A DNA stretch of 64,000 nucleotides. Origin: DATNPH01 sp036703315. Its GTDB lineage: Bacteria > Cyanobacteriota > Cyanobacteriia > Cyanobacteriales > Coleofasciculaceae. The notes beneath the pieces were generated by a model. It was not told the origin of the DNA. It was given only the letters and a program-made list of their open reading frames with translations, and made no database searches. Every line of letters begins with the position of its first letter. Position 1 is the stretch's first letter. Below, piece after piece: positions 46,501 to 54,723 of the stretch. Location of the stretch: positions 1-64,000 of the forward strand of contig DATNPH010000025.1 of the NCBI GenBank assembly GCA_036703315.1, in the 5' to 3' direction. The position numbers were made by a program, and so were the translations under genes.

Positions 46501-47343
46501 TGGGAATTACAACAGTATGAGGACGCGCTTGTTTCGTTTGATAAAGTGCTGGAACTCGCACCTGATTACCCTGATACTTGGTATCACCGAGGTCTTACCC
46601 TCAAGGAATTACGACGGTATGAAGCCGCGATCGCAGCGTTTAACAAGGCTGTTCAAATTCAACCGGACGACTACAGAGCTTGGCTGCACCGAGGTATGTC
46701 TCTGGGAAGGTTGAGACGCCCTGAAGACGCGATCGCCTCGTTTGACAAAGCACTTGAACTCAAGTCTGATTATCATGAAGCCTGGGTGAATCGAGGGGTA
46801 GTACTAGGCACAGTACAACGGCATGAGGAGGCATTCAAGTCGTTTGACCAAGCTGTTCAAGTGCAGCCTGATGATGGTGTAGCTTGGTTAAATCGAGGTC
46901 TGGCCTTGGGGACACTGGAGCGATATGAAGACGCAGCGGCTTCCTTTGATAAAGCGATTGAACTCAAGCCTGATTCTTATAAAGCGTGGAACTACAGAGG
47001 TGAAATGCTGGTTCAGCTAGAGCGTGATGAGGCGGCGCTAGAGAGCTTTGATCGCGCTTTGACAATTCAACCCGATTTTGCCAAAGCTTATTACAACAAG
47101 GCAAGCTGTTATGCTCTACAGGGTGATGCCGAGTTAGCCGTTGAAAACCTAGAGAAGGCAATTAAGCTGAATCCGAGCTATCGAGCCGAGGCAAAAACTG
47201 ATCCAGATTTTCAGGAAATTGTCAAGGACAAGCAGTTCCGGCAGTTGTTGAGGGATAACAGAGATAACGGCACGAACGGAAAGTCTCCAGCTTCTTCACC
47301 AACCCCCACTAGGGTAAAGATGAGAGCGCAGATCAGAGAATAG
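43552..47343 (+). CDS. Membrane-anchored giant coiled-coil repeat protein with C-terminal TPRs
   Basis: 1263 residues from ATG 43552, preceded by AAAGGGGG. A signal-like N-terminal hydrophobic stretch (VILSTFLLSVGLAIAQ) is followed by a clear membrane helix (FNVMLATLALLLAAAIVALF), a basic stop-transfer segment and a charged coil. Then come 24 tandem units of 29 residues, alternating types A (NLEQLSAEFAPELSTIQADV) and B (NLEKSETEFATALSELQANV), giving a 58-residue super-period, to about residue 900. The C-terminus has about eight TPRs (ELFSQGSYQEAIASYDQAL through AELAVENLEKAIKLNPSY). 29 residues make eight helical turns, so a long continuous rod is likely. Role unknown; I would guess a structural or scaffold protein linking membrane and TPR-bound partners. 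Confidence 0.9.
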   Translation: MKHKNQDIFAWMAQISVILSTFLLSVGLAIAQPAKPNAPESTPTSEISNQERQELERLREERRLQQQVQIEANRAFSQTTTLFNVMLATLALLLAAAIVALFLLRRAVIREVAELVRVHLKELGDLEGKIVRANQDVQTILQEAENIETKLNNEAETFQKEIGVNRETLSKLLSQVSQSKEQALTELETQITGAKQTLEHLEIEFTAGLSELQSDAQEQKGLILQNLEQLSAEFAPELSIIQADVQAHKESVLQNLEASHTEFADGLSQLQATVQQQRDLILQNLKELSADFAPELSTIQADVQAHKESVLQNLEKSHTEFATALSQLHSDAQQQKGLIVQNLEQLSAEFAPELSTIQADVRSQKEAVLHNLEKSETEFAIALAELQANVQQQRDLILQNLEQISSTFAPELYTIQADVQAQKESVLHNLEKSETEFATALSELQANVQQQRDLIVQNLEQLSADFAPELSAMQTDVQARKDTILQNLETSERMFATALSELHSDAQQQKGLIFQNLEKLSSEFTPELFAIQADVQAQKEAVLQHLKHSETEFGTGLSELQANVQQQQELILQNLENLSSEFTPQLAELQAEIQGQKEAILQNLRQSETEFATQLSELQSEAQKQRDLILQNLKTLESEFSPQLAEIQADAEQKAQQQKDLTLENLDQLGREIADQLLQSRSQIQEQMAHILQNLKNRESEFVAQVSNSQSGFEGKKEQSLKSIETLQTEVTAQFAQLQSQTQQQMTQILQNLKNRESEFAAQVSNSQSGIQDHKERTLQGLEKLETEVTTKFADLHSQMQQQIAQTLQNLKNRESEFVTQVSDSHSGIQDKKQHALQGLETLGNEVTDQLSQLQSEIRTRKDLTLQNLDKLETTLAAEFSEVVSDAQTQKEQILKQLAEISPTAIAQSAISEVLEKIQALTEQLERLKSNQPQLFVNPDDYINQGDELFSQGSYQEAIASYDQALDLLPDNPNIWYQRGLALWELQQYEDALVSFDKVLELAPDYPDTWYHRGLTLKELRRYEAAIAAFNKAVQIQPDDYRAWLHRGMSLGRLRRPEDAIASFDKALELKSDYHEAWVNRGVVLGTVQRHEEAFKSFDQAVQVQPDDGVAWLNRGLALGTLERYEDAAASFDKAIELKPDSYKAWNYRGEMLVQLERDEAALESFDRALTIQPDFAKAYYNKASCYALQGDAELAVENLEKAIKLNPSYRAEAKTDPDFQEIVKDKQFRQLLRDNRDNGTNGKSPASSPTPTRVKMRAQIRE
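44140..46260. repeat. 87-bp tandem repeats (24 copies) encoding 29-residue coiled-coil units
   Basis: The coding DNA repeats every 87 bp, best every 174 bp, matching the alternating protein units of the gene at 43552-47343. One unit (number 16) is 33 residues. The last third (units 17-24) is a diverged set with consensus QNLKNRESEFVAQVSNSQSG. Such repeats are prone to copy-number change by recombination. Confidence 0.92.
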
Positions 47344-47459
47344 GTTTTGCCAGGAGCGACATCGGCTCGCATACCCGTCTAATTGTAGATACTCTCTTGC
47401 ATGTCAAGACAGTATCTACAAGCAAGGGCAAGGGTGCAAAATGTAACGTTAACCCACCC

Positions 47460-47607
47460 TAGCCCTGTCAAGGTGAAGAAAATTTGTGCAGACATTTTAG
47501 CCCCCCTGCCCCCCAATTCTGGGGGGAGAAAATCCGGTTCTCCCCTTTCGTTGGGAGGCTAGGGGGCGAGATACCTTACAAATTGGTAGAGTACCTTGAC
47601 AGGGCTA
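47460..47607. mobile_element. MITE-like element, 148 bp, with 11-bp flanking direct repeat
   Basis: Perfect 15-bp terminal inverted repeats TAGCCCTGTCAAGGT and ACCTTGACAGGGCTA. The direct repeat TTAACCCACCC lies immediately left (47449-47459) and two bases to the right (47610-47620); the right copy contains the stop codon of the minus-strand CoA-binding gene. The interior is made of C- and G-rich complementary blocks, with no coding sequence. Confidence 0.7.
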
Positions 47608-47609
47608 CT

Positions 47610-48029
47610 TTAACCCACCCCCAACCGCACATACTCAACTTTAATACAAGCATCCATCACCACATTCAGTCCTGCATCCAGCGCTTTTTGTGCAGACGGC
47701 TGATCATAGACACCCAGTTGTGTCCATACCGTTTTGGCATGAATAGCGATCGCCTGATTAACAATTTCAGGCAGATACTCTGATCGTCGAAACACATTGA
47801 CAATGTCTACCGACTCCGGAACTTCTTCGAGAGAAGCATAGCTCGGCTGACCATCAATCTCACTTACCATTGGGTTAACGGGATAAACTTTGTAGCCTAC
47901 CCCTCGCAAGAATTGTGCAATGCGATAACTGGTACGCTCTGGTTTATCAGAATGACCCACAACAGCAATCACTTTGGCATTAGTCAGCACCTCACGCATC
48001 GCATTGTCATCCTCTTTGAGATTCGGCAT
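47610..48029 (-). CDS. CoA-binding domain protein (YccU type)
   Basis: 139 residues, one Rossmann-type CoA-binding domain: NAKVIAVVGHSDKPERTSYR (glycine loop), YKVYPVNPMVSEIDGQPSYA, DIVNVFRRSEYLPEIVNQAI and the Cys-containing VMDACIKVEYVRLG at the end. This matches the small YccU/CoA_binding_2 family; function unknown. Start ATG at 48029. Its stop codon coincides with the flanking direct repeat of a MITE-like element, so the element landed exactly at the gene's 3' end without truncating it. Confidence 0.9.
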   Translation of the reverse strand: MPNLKEDDNAMREVLTNAKVIAVVGHSDKPERTSYRIAQFLRGVGYKVYPVNPMVSEIDGQPSYASLEEVPESVDIVNVFRRSEYLPEIVNQAIAIHAKTVWTQLGVYDQPSAQKALDAGLNVVMDACIKVEYVRLGVG

Positions 48030-48135
48030 AGTCTAAACCTCCTTACAACTAACTTCTGGGGACTTAGGCATAACCTCTATCTGTAGGGTTGGCTATGCCC
48101 ACCACCACACTATAGGTAGCGCCTGAAGGCAGGAT

Positions 48136-48151
48136 TTGCGTAAGTCCTGTT
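48136..48151. repeat. Orphan IS terminus (TTGCGTAAGTCCTGTT)
   Basis: The 14 bases TTGCGTAAGTCCTG equal the outer end of the IS at 9193-10510 (right terminus), and are followed by TT as at that insertion. No transposase or second end is nearby, so it is a solo end, remnant, or part of a related mini-element. Confidence 0.6.
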
Positions 48152-48226
48152 CTGAGGGAAAATTAAACCTAGCAAAAGCTGGGCAGTCAGAAATTGAGGA
48201 ATACGTAGTCAGGTTGAAGACTTTCC

Positions 48227-48254
48227 CCTACTCCTCACTGCCTACTCCCTACTC
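48227..48254. repeat. Heptameric STRR (CCTACTC-type x4)
   Basis: Four heptamers CCTACTC, CTCACTG, CCTACTC, CCTACTC, 20 bases upstream of the aminotransferase start. Confidence 0.75.
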
Positions 48255-48273
48255 CCCTTCTTGTCAGAAGCGC

Positions 48274-49443
48274 ATGTCAACTCTAACCACTCGTATGCAG
48301 GCGGTACAGTCGCCACTTATTCCCATTGTTGGAGAATTAATTCGCAGCAACCCTGGAACGATTTCTTTAGGGCAGGGTGTTGTTTATTATGGTCCACCAC
48401 CAGAAGCGATCGCGCTTTTACCCGAATTCCTCGCCGATCCAGAAAATCATAAGTACAAACCCGTCCAGGGAATTGCCCCTTTACTGTCTGCATTTGAGGT
48501 AAAACTCAAAGCTGATAACGGCATCGAAATTAACGGAGAAAACGGCATTGTTGTCACAGCAGGCAGCAATATGGCGTTTATGAACGCGATTCTTGCTATC
48601 ACTTCGCCCGGTGATGAAATTATTATCCAAACACCTTATTATTTCAACCATGAAATGGCAATTACCATGGCGAGTTGTCGTCCGGTGCTAGTAGCAACGG
48701 ATGAAAATTACCAGCTACGTCCTGAAGCGATCGCTCAAGCCATTACAGAAAAAACACGGGCAGTAGTGACGATTTCACCCAATAATCCCACTGGAGGGGT
48801 GTATTCCGAGAAGGCGTTGCGGGAAGTCAATCAAATCTGTCGTGATCGCAGAATTTATCACATCAATGATGAAGCGTATGAATACTTTACCTACAACGGG
48901 ATAAAACATATTTCGCCAGGAGCATTCCCCCAAAGTAGTGAATACACCATTTCACTCTACTCACTCTCTAAAGCTTATGGTTTTGCTAGCTGGCGCATCG
49001 GGTATATGGTCATTCCAAAACACCTGTTTGACTCAGTTATGAAAATTCAGGATACGATTTTGATTTGTCCCCCAGTCATTTCACAGTATGCCGCTTTAGG
49101 GGCGTTGCAGGTGGGAAAAGACTATTGTCAGGAGAAGATTGGAGCGATCGCATCTGTGCGACACTTAGCGCTAGACGCCTTGAAACAGTTAGAAGGATTA
49201 TGTGCGATCGCGCCTGCTGAGGGCGCATTCTATTTTCTGCTAAAAGTTCATACCAAGCTTGATGCTTTTGAGTTGGTAAAGCGACTCATCCACGAACATC
49301 GGGTAGCCGTGATGCCGGGTACAACCTTTGGGATGGACAACGGGTGTTATCTACGGGTTGCCTATGGTGCCTTGCAAAAAGAGACAGTTGCAGAGGGAAT
49401 TGAGCGATTAGTGCGAGGCCTGCAAAAGATTTTGGACTCCTAA
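48274..49443 (+). CDS. Pyridoxal-phosphate aminotransferase, class I/II
   Basis: 389 residues from ATG 48274 (MSTLTTRMQAVQSP); the open frame extends upstream through an STRR and an IS end, which are not coding. Fold type I aminotransferase: substrate loop GTISLGQGVVYYGPPPEAI, cofactor region TAGSNMAFMNAILAITSPGD, NPTGGVYS, the Asp of NDEAYEYF and the Schiff-base Lys in YSLSKAYGFASWRIGY. The closest style is aspartate/methionine-type aminotransferases, but the substrate cannot be read from sequence. It ends with a 4-bp overlap with the convergent FHA gene. Confidence 0.92.
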   Translation: MSTLTTRMQAVQSPLIPIVGELIRSNPGTISLGQGVVYYGPPPEAIALLPEFLADPENHKYKPVQGIAPLLSAFEVKLKADNGIEINGENGIVVTAGSNMAFMNAILAITSPGDEIIIQTPYYFNHEMAITMASCRPVLVATDENYQLRPEAIAQAITEKTRAVVTISPNNPTGGVYSEKALREVNQICRDRRIYHINDEAYEYFTYNGIKHISPGAFPQSSEYTISLYSLSKAYGFASWRIGYMVIPKHLFDSVMKIQDTILICPPVISQYAALGALQVGKDYCQEKIGAIASVRHLALDALKQLEGLCAIAPAEGAFYFLLKVHTKLDAFELVKRLIHEHRVAVMPGTTFGMDNGCYLRVAYGALQKETVAEGIERLVRGLQKILDS

Positions 49444-49904
49444 GGCAGAATCCGCGTAATTCCGCTGCCAGCAGAAGTAAGCAGTAGATTCACCGCGGGA
49501 TTAGGTAGACAGGTAAGATTCCTCCTCGGAGTGATTAATTCGAGTTCACTCCACTTACCCATCGGCTGGGGTGTTGAGCGATCGCTATTTAATGATTCCT
49601 CTTCAATCAGAAGAACAAAACAGCTAATTCGGATAATATCACCAGCCTTGAGGCTGTAACCCTGGTTAACCAAAATCGCTTGATTATTAACTCGTGAACC
49701 GTCTATGCTGCCGAGGTCATTATAGTAATATCGTCCCTGTTGGAATACAATCCTGCCGTGTACAGGACTCACTTCAGGGCTATTGAGAACTAAACCACAC
49801 TCAGGATTTCGACCAATAAGACATTCACCTGGGATTCCGGCTTCTGGTTGGAGGACTTTTTCCAAGAAGGAAGCTGTTTGAGAATTGATCGCTTTGATTT
49901 TCAT
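49440..49904 (-). CDS. FHA-domain protein
   Basis: 154 residues with one FHA domain (about 25-105): GECLIGRNPECGLVLNSPEV (the GR motif), SPVHGRIVFQQGRYYYNDLG (SxxH), and GSIDGSRVNNQAI (the conserved Asn). FHA domains bind phosphothreonine peptides, so it probably reads out a Ser/Thr kinase; no such kinase is in the window. The last 40 residues are of unknown nature. Start ATG at 49904. Confidence 0.9.
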   Translation of the reverse strand: MKIKAINSQTASFLEKVLQPEAGIPGECLIGRNPECGLVLNSPEVSPVHGRIVFQQGRYYYNDLGSIDGSRVNNQAILVNQGYSLKAGDIIRISCFVLLIEEESLNSDRSTPQPMGKWSELELITPRRNLTCLPNPAVNLLLTSAGSGITRILP

Positions 49905-50084
49905 CTTGCTAATAACTTAGAGCCATTGGGAAACGGCTTAATGGTTTTTGACTATTCCACAATGTGATTGGTTCATGGTTGAGTGTGAATTAAAACTCAC
50001 ATCTGTGAAATTATTGACCTGAGGCTTCTTTTAAGGTAAAGAAGACACAGAAGTTGTCTCTCTGCTCCGCCTCTCCCTCTGTGC

Positions 50085-51428
50085 TTAAAGATAGCTATGT
50101 TTAGCAATATGATTTATAATTTCTGCGACACAACGACGAATATTTGAATCACTATTACTACGATTATCAATCACGGTGATGATGTAGGTTTTACCTAAAA
50201 TCTTGAACGCTGAAGTTGTTCCCTCCGCCTTAGAGCTTTCCCCAGTTTTTTCACCTAGCCATTTAGCCGCTGAGCCTTTAGCTGCTGAAAATCCTAGCGC
50301 GCGATCGTGCTGATGCTTCAAGGCTTCAATTAATACTTCATCACCCGGATGTTTACGTTTGTAGATTTCCACCATCATCTGCGTTAGTTCGTTACTAGTC
50401 ATACGGTTACTTGCGATGCCAGGATTAGCAGGCATCACTCTTTCCCCCATAAATTTAGAGCCAATTTGCGTAATAGGATAACCACGCTTTTTTAAAACTT
50501 GGTCAATGTAGTCCCAGCCTATATAATCGAGCAGCTGATTGCTAGCAATGTTACTACTGTAAGTAATCATCTCCATCAATAATGTCTTTAAGGTGTAGCG
50601 CTGTTGTACTTGAATTCGTGCTACTTCATCCTCAGTAAAGTTTCCTGAGTTGACTGAGATAGGCGTATCGAGACTAATTTTTTGACTATTAACTTTGTCT
50701 AATAAAGCAATAGCAATGGGAATTTTACTCAAGCTTGCTGGATTTACAAATTTATCTCCTTGCCAATGACGACATTCTCCAGAGAGTTTGCAAACGGTAA
50801 TCATTGCTCCGGGGGATAGACCACTCTGCTTGATAATTGTCTCTAAAAGTTGCGTCTGAGCTTTTTCTAGTTCATCAATGGCAGTAGATAAGTGGATTTT
50901 GTATTCTCTGGCTTTTTTAGTGGCGCGAGTCTTGAAAAAAGAGTTCGGCGGAATTTTCTGGAGGGAGTTGAGAGCTTGCTGCCAGAGCAATTGAGCTTGC
51001 TGCCAATTTTCTACTGAAGCATGAGGCAATTTCCCGATGTCTGCCGCTTTTGCTGCTTGCTCAAAAGCTTTATACCAACTCGCTTCAGCGCTCTTATTTA
51101 CCTTAATTTGCGCTTCAACTGTTTGAATTTGCTTGATGAGAGTCTTATGCCGCTGTATCAAGTTTTTATAGTCAGAGGGATTGACTAATATTGCCCAATT
51201 CAAAATTAGGGAGAGTTTATCCAGATCACTCTGGAGGTAACGCCGTAATTGATAGAGTTCAGATAAAGATTGAGGGGGGTGCGGTTTAGTTAACTTGGTT
51301 TGAGGAGTTTTAATCTGTGAGTTGACGACAGATGGCAGGAGTGTAATCAATTCAATGAACCTGATGCTCAAGACTATTGCCAAGGCGCTAACAAGAGCGC
51401 CAACTAAATACCGACGATGGCTAATCAA
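50085..51428 (-). CDS. Membrane-anchored class A beta-lactamase-like serine hydrolase
   Basis: 447 residues. An N-terminal membrane helix (VGALVSALAIVLSIRFIEL) is followed by about 160 helical residues rich in Lys/Gln/Ala, then a penicillin-binding/beta-lactamase fold: SxxK with Ser232 and Lys235 in NPASLSKIPIAIAL, SxN in ITYSSNIASNQL, and KTG in LGEKTGESSKAEG. The Glu of true class A beta-lactamases is not obvious, so a DD-peptidase or cell-wall hydrolase role is more likely than antibiotic resistance. Start is TTG at 51428 with no better ATG downstream before the helix. It is divergent from the cytochrome gene. Confidence 0.85.
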   Translation of the reverse strand: MISHRRYLVGALVSALAIVLSIRFIELITLLPSVVNSQIKTPQTKLTKPHPPQSLSELYQLRRYLQSDLDKLSLILNWAILVNPSDYKNLIQRHKTLIKQIQTVEAQIKVNKSAEASWYKAFEQAAKAADIGKLPHASVENWQQAQLLWQQALNSLQKIPPNSFFKTRATKKAREYKIHLSTAIDELEKAQTQLLETIIKQSGLSPGAMITVCKLSGECRHWQGDKFVNPASLSKIPIAIALLDKVNSQKISLDTPISVNSGNFTEDEVARIQVQQRYTLKTLLMEMITYSSNIASNQLLDYIGWDYIDQVLKKRGYPITQIGSKFMGERVMPANPGIASNRMTSNELTQMMVEIYKRKHPGDEVLIEALKHQHDRALGFSAAKGSAAKWLGEKTGESSKAEGTTSAFKILGKTYIITVIDNRSNSDSNIRRCVAEIINHIAKHSYL

Positions 51429-51666
51429 TATACAATTGCACCTAGCTGAGGACGATTTATATTTTCTACGAAAAAGGCACTGGTGCCGCTCCCTTGGAAG
51501 TCAAAAGTCTTTGACCGCGCTTCCTGTGCCCCGTTGGAATCTGTCCAGAATCCGGGTAGCTAGGAGTACAACTTCAAGAAACAGTGCTCAGGGGTTTCCT
51601 TCTCAAGACAGACGATAGTTAGCGTTTGTACCTTTAAAGTGCTTACTGTTTGCGCTTCGAGGCATC

Positions 51667-53697
51667 ATGGATACGCCAAAGTCGTTGCCAAAGGCACCGC
51701 GTTCAATTGTGCTAGTTATTTTAGTTCTCCTTGTAGTGGGTTTGTTAGCTCTGCGAATTGAGATAGCCTTTTCCGTAACACCGAGTATCCATAAGACGTT
51801 TACGCCCCTTACCAAGCCTGCACCCTCGCAGATTGGCTCATATGATGTGTTGGGTCACGTCGTTGACAAACAGGAGGCAGCTAGTCTGCTTCAGACAGAG
51901 GAAGGGCGCAAGCAACTGTCTCCAGAAAATGGCGCTGTTGAGGTCACGGAAGACTTGATCAACCTGGGGCGCAAAGCATTTTACTCAGAAACCTTTAAGG
52001 ATCAGGTCTTTCAGACAGAAGTCGTTGGTGCCCTGAATGGGCAAATCAACCCCGTGACTATGACAAAGGCGATCGCACGCCTTGGAGGTAAGCCTACTAC
52101 TAACCTCCAGATTCCCATTGACAAAGATGTCACTATCGGCGGTAGAACGTTCACAGGCGGCACCTTGCTGAACACGGGATTGGACGTACCGGGTGGTTCA
52201 CTCCTGCCACTGGGGATGCGTCCCAGCATCGAGAAAGGTAAGCTGCGAGTCGGCATCACCTGCGCTTTGTGCCATGCAGCAGTAGATGGCAAAACTGGGC
52301 GTGTTATAGAGGGTGCGCCGAACAACGATCTCGATACTGGCTTAGTATTAGCCTTTGCCACCAACTCAGCTGCTATGTTCCGCCAGACGAGTGTTAATCC
52401 CACCAAACTGCCACGGGGAGAGCACACCTACATCAACGCGAAGGGGGAGGAAGTACGTCTGCCAGATGCCAAAGCCCTAGAAGATGCCGTCGATGCCGAA
52501 CTGCTATCCTGGGCTCCGGGCAACTTTGATTCAACCCCCAACCTCGTCAACAATCCCGCTCAGATTCCTCCCTCCTATACCCACGACGCTTGGCCTTATG
52601 GCTGGAGTGGAAACGCCGCGATCGGCTGGTTTCACGGGCTGACTACCCTCAATAGCAACGTTCATGGCACCAACTCAGACCCCACACTGGGGGCTGATTC
52701 CAGTCTGCCGATGCTGGGTATTGATAAAGAAACGTATTTGGGCGTAATCTTCCAAAATGCAGCTAACCCAGCTTTCCGGTTGCCAGAAGGTGCAAAACCC
52801 TCGGAATTCTTAGACAAAATTGACCCAACGCCGGGGCAACCGGGAATGAACGAGGTGATTCGGATGCCCGGATACCCGAAAGGTTCACTGTTTATCTTGG
52901 ATGGGTTGATGGCAAACTCACCAGGATACCGAGTGGGCGAACAAATTAACGGATTGTCCGCTTTTCAGAATACCTTGGCACCGCCACCCGCTCAGGCCAC
53001 TAACACAGACAGCATCAAGCGGGGTGCCGCAATTTTCACTCGCGCTGGCTGTGTTGAGTGTCATAGTGGGCGCTACTTCACCAACCATGATGTGATTCCA
53101 GAAGATAAGATTGGTACTCAGCCCTCACGCGCACCCGCGCAGGCTCCGATCGCACGCATCTTAGCAGAACCACGGACATATCCCCCTAACGTCTCCGTAC
53201 CCTTACCGCCCGATCCGCCCGTGGTGCCAGTGCCGACTGATATCACACCGAAGCGAGTTCAGGAATTAGCCTTTGCCATCAACAACCGAGCAGGCGGTTA
53301 CAAAGTGCCTAGCTTAATTGGGCTTAACGTTACCGCTCCTTATCTGCATGATGGAGGTGTAGCAGCAAGTTCGGAAGCACTCAAGCAAGATGATAAAGGA
53401 TTTACTGTCGCCAATCCTGAACAACTGGGTATGGCAGGCACGCTGCTGAAACTTATCCAGCCTGACCCCAGTGCAAGTTTACGAGTGCTGCTCGATCGCA
53501 AGTTGCGCCAACCAACGGTAGCCGCTAACCGTGCTAATCCCGACTTACAGCGATCGAATGTAGACGGCAGTGGACACGCTTACTGGGTAGACACCAAGGC
53601 TAGATTCACTACCCAAGATCAGACTGACCTAATTCAATTCCTGCTCTCGCTAGACGATGACCCAGAAGTGCTACCAACCGTAGCGTCAAAAAGTTAG
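51667..53697 (+). CDS. Large exported two-haem cytochrome c-type electron transport protein
   Basis: 676 residues. An N-terminal membrane anchor (IVLVILVLLVVGLLALRIEI) is followed by two haem-c sites: CALCH (Cys199, Cys202, His203) and CVECH (Cys462, Cys465, His466). The spacing and the second domain's TAPYLHDGGV motif recall di-haem cytochrome c peroxidase/MauG-like proteins, but each half is longer than usual and the middle (about 250-450) has no known fold. It would be on the periplasmic or lumenal side. Start ATG at 51667. A HAD hydrolase gene follows 47 bp downstream on the same strand. Confidence 0.85.
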   Translation: MDTPKSLPKAPRSIVLVILVLLVVGLLALRIEIAFSVTPSIHKTFTPLTKPAPSQIGSYDVLGHVVDKQEAASLLQTEEGRKQLSPENGAVEVTEDLINLGRKAFYSETFKDQVFQTEVVGALNGQINPVTMTKAIARLGGKPTTNLQIPIDKDVTIGGRTFTGGTLLNTGLDVPGGSLLPLGMRPSIEKGKLRVGITCALCHAAVDGKTGRVIEGAPNNDLDTGLVLAFATNSAAMFRQTSVNPTKLPRGEHTYINAKGEEVRLPDAKALEDAVDAELLSWAPGNFDSTPNLVNNPAQIPPSYTHDAWPYGWSGNAAIGWFHGLTTLNSNVHGTNSDPTLGADSSLPMLGIDKETYLGVIFQNAANPAFRLPEGAKPSEFLDKIDPTPGQPGMNEVIRMPGYPKGSLFILDGLMANSPGYRVGEQINGLSAFQNTLAPPPAQATNTDSIKRGAAIFTRAGCVECHSGRYFTNHDVIPEDKIGTQPSRAPAQAPIARILAEPRTYPPNVSVPLPPDPPVVPVPTDITPKRVQELAFAINNRAGGYKVPSLIGLNVTAPYLHDGGVAASSEALKQDDKGFTVANPEQLGMAGTLLKLIQPDPSASLRVLLDRKLRQPTVAANRANPDLQRSNVDGSGHAYWVDTKARFTTQDQTDLIQFLLSLDDDPEVLPTVASKS

Positions 53698-53744
53698 CGA
53701 TCGCCCTCAATCAGCCCCCCTACCCTATAACCGGAGATTTCCTA

Positions 53745-54416
53745 ATGGGATTGAAAGCCGTAATTCTTGATATCGATGGCACGCTTGTTCTCAGCAATGA
53801 TGCTCATGCCCAAGCCTGGGTTGAGTCCTTTGCAACCTATGGCTATGATGTACCCTTCGAGAAAGTTCGACCCCTTATTGGCATGGGGGGTGATCAGGTT
53901 ATACCGAAGATGGTGCCGGAACTCAATGATGAGGAAGGTGATGGAAAAGCGATCGCTCAAAAGCGTAAAGAACTAATCATCAACCGTTTTGGGCCAACCT
54001 TAGCGCCAACCAAGGGTTCACGGGAATTATTGTTACAGATGCAAGAGGCTGGATTACGCCTGCTCATCGCTACCTCAGCTACAAGTGAGGAACTTTCAGT
54101 CTTGCTCAAAGCCGCACAAGTCGATGACTTACTTAATAAAGATGAAGCAGCGACATCAAGCGATGCCGAAGCCTCTAAACCAGCACCAGATATCGTAGAA
54201 GTCGCCTTGAGCAAGCTAAAGATGGAGCCAAGTGAGGTTTTGATGCTTGCTGATACCCCTTACGATATTAAATCCGCCAAGGGTGCGGGCGTAGGGATGA
54301 TTGCGGTACGTTGTGGTGGCTTTGATGATGAGCAACTCGCTGGGGCAATTGCTATCTATGATGATCCAGCAGATTTATCCGCACATTACTCTAGTTCTCC
54401 TCTAGCTGCCACATAA
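53745..54416 (+). CDS. HAD-superfamily hydrolase (phosphoglycolate phosphatase-like)
   Basis: 223 residues. HAD motif I AVILDIDGTLVLSND (nucleophile Asp and acid-base Asp), motif II LLIATSATSEEL (Thr/Ser), motif III Lys in ASKPAPDIVEVAL and motif IV VLMLADTPYDIKSAKGAG. A helical C1 cap lies after motif I. This is the subfamily of small-sugar phosphatases such as phosphoglycolate phosphatase and beta-phosphoglucomutase; substrate not determinable. Start ATG at 53745, 47 bp after the cytochrome gene, so possibly in the same transcript. Confidence 0.92.
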   Translation: MGLKAVILDIDGTLVLSNDAHAQAWVESFATYGYDVPFEKVRPLIGMGGDQVIPKMVPELNDEEGDGKAIAQKRKELIINRFGPTLAPTKGSRELLLQMQEAGLRLLIATSATSEELSVLLKAAQVDDLLNKDEAATSSDAEASKPAPDIVEVALSKLKMEPSEVLMLADTPYDIKSAKGAGVGMIAVRCGGFDDEQLAGAIAIYDDPADLSAHYSSSPLAAT

Positions 54417-54723
54417 CCCTATAATTCAGCTGTTTTCTAGCCTTCTCAGTTACATAGACAACAGGGCAGGAGCACGATATATCGTGCTCCTACAACCGAC
54501 TATGTTGCACTCCTTTGAAAACCGCTATAAATGCAAAGAACCCTCATTAAGCATTTTTGTCAAGTTTCAAAGGCAGCCTGCTTGAACAGCACAAACCTAA
54601 AAAATCTATATCTTTACTTTAAATAAATAGCAAAATTTAACTTGCAAAAAGTTATGAGTGTTTTACTCTACTTATAACTTTAAAGCCTTGCCTATGACTA
54701 CTTAAGTCAGGCGTGAAACTCTA
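54417..54723. other. Intergenic region between convergent genes, with palindrome
   Basis: 307 bp between the HAD and L,D-transpeptidase genes. It contains a perfect 24-base palindrome (listed separately), but no open frame of note. Confidence 0.5.
54468..54491. terminator. Perfect 24-base palindrome behind the HAD gene
   Basis: Arms AGGAGCACGATA and TATCGTGCTCCT are exact complements with no loop bases between them. It lies 52 bp after the HAD stop and probably acts as a transcript end or stabilising hairpin; REP-like elements of this style recur in cyanobacterial genomes. Confidence 0.65.

Noticed and set aside
48136..48273. N-terminal extension of the aminotransferase frame
   Set aside because: This DNA is an IS end followed by an STRR; the family's N-terminus begins at ATG 48274.
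50085..51428. Antibiotic-resistance beta-lactamase
   Set aside because: SxxK, SxN and KTG are present, but the class A general-base Glu is not evident and there is a long helical insert and membrane anchor; a cell-wall peptidase-like role is more likely.
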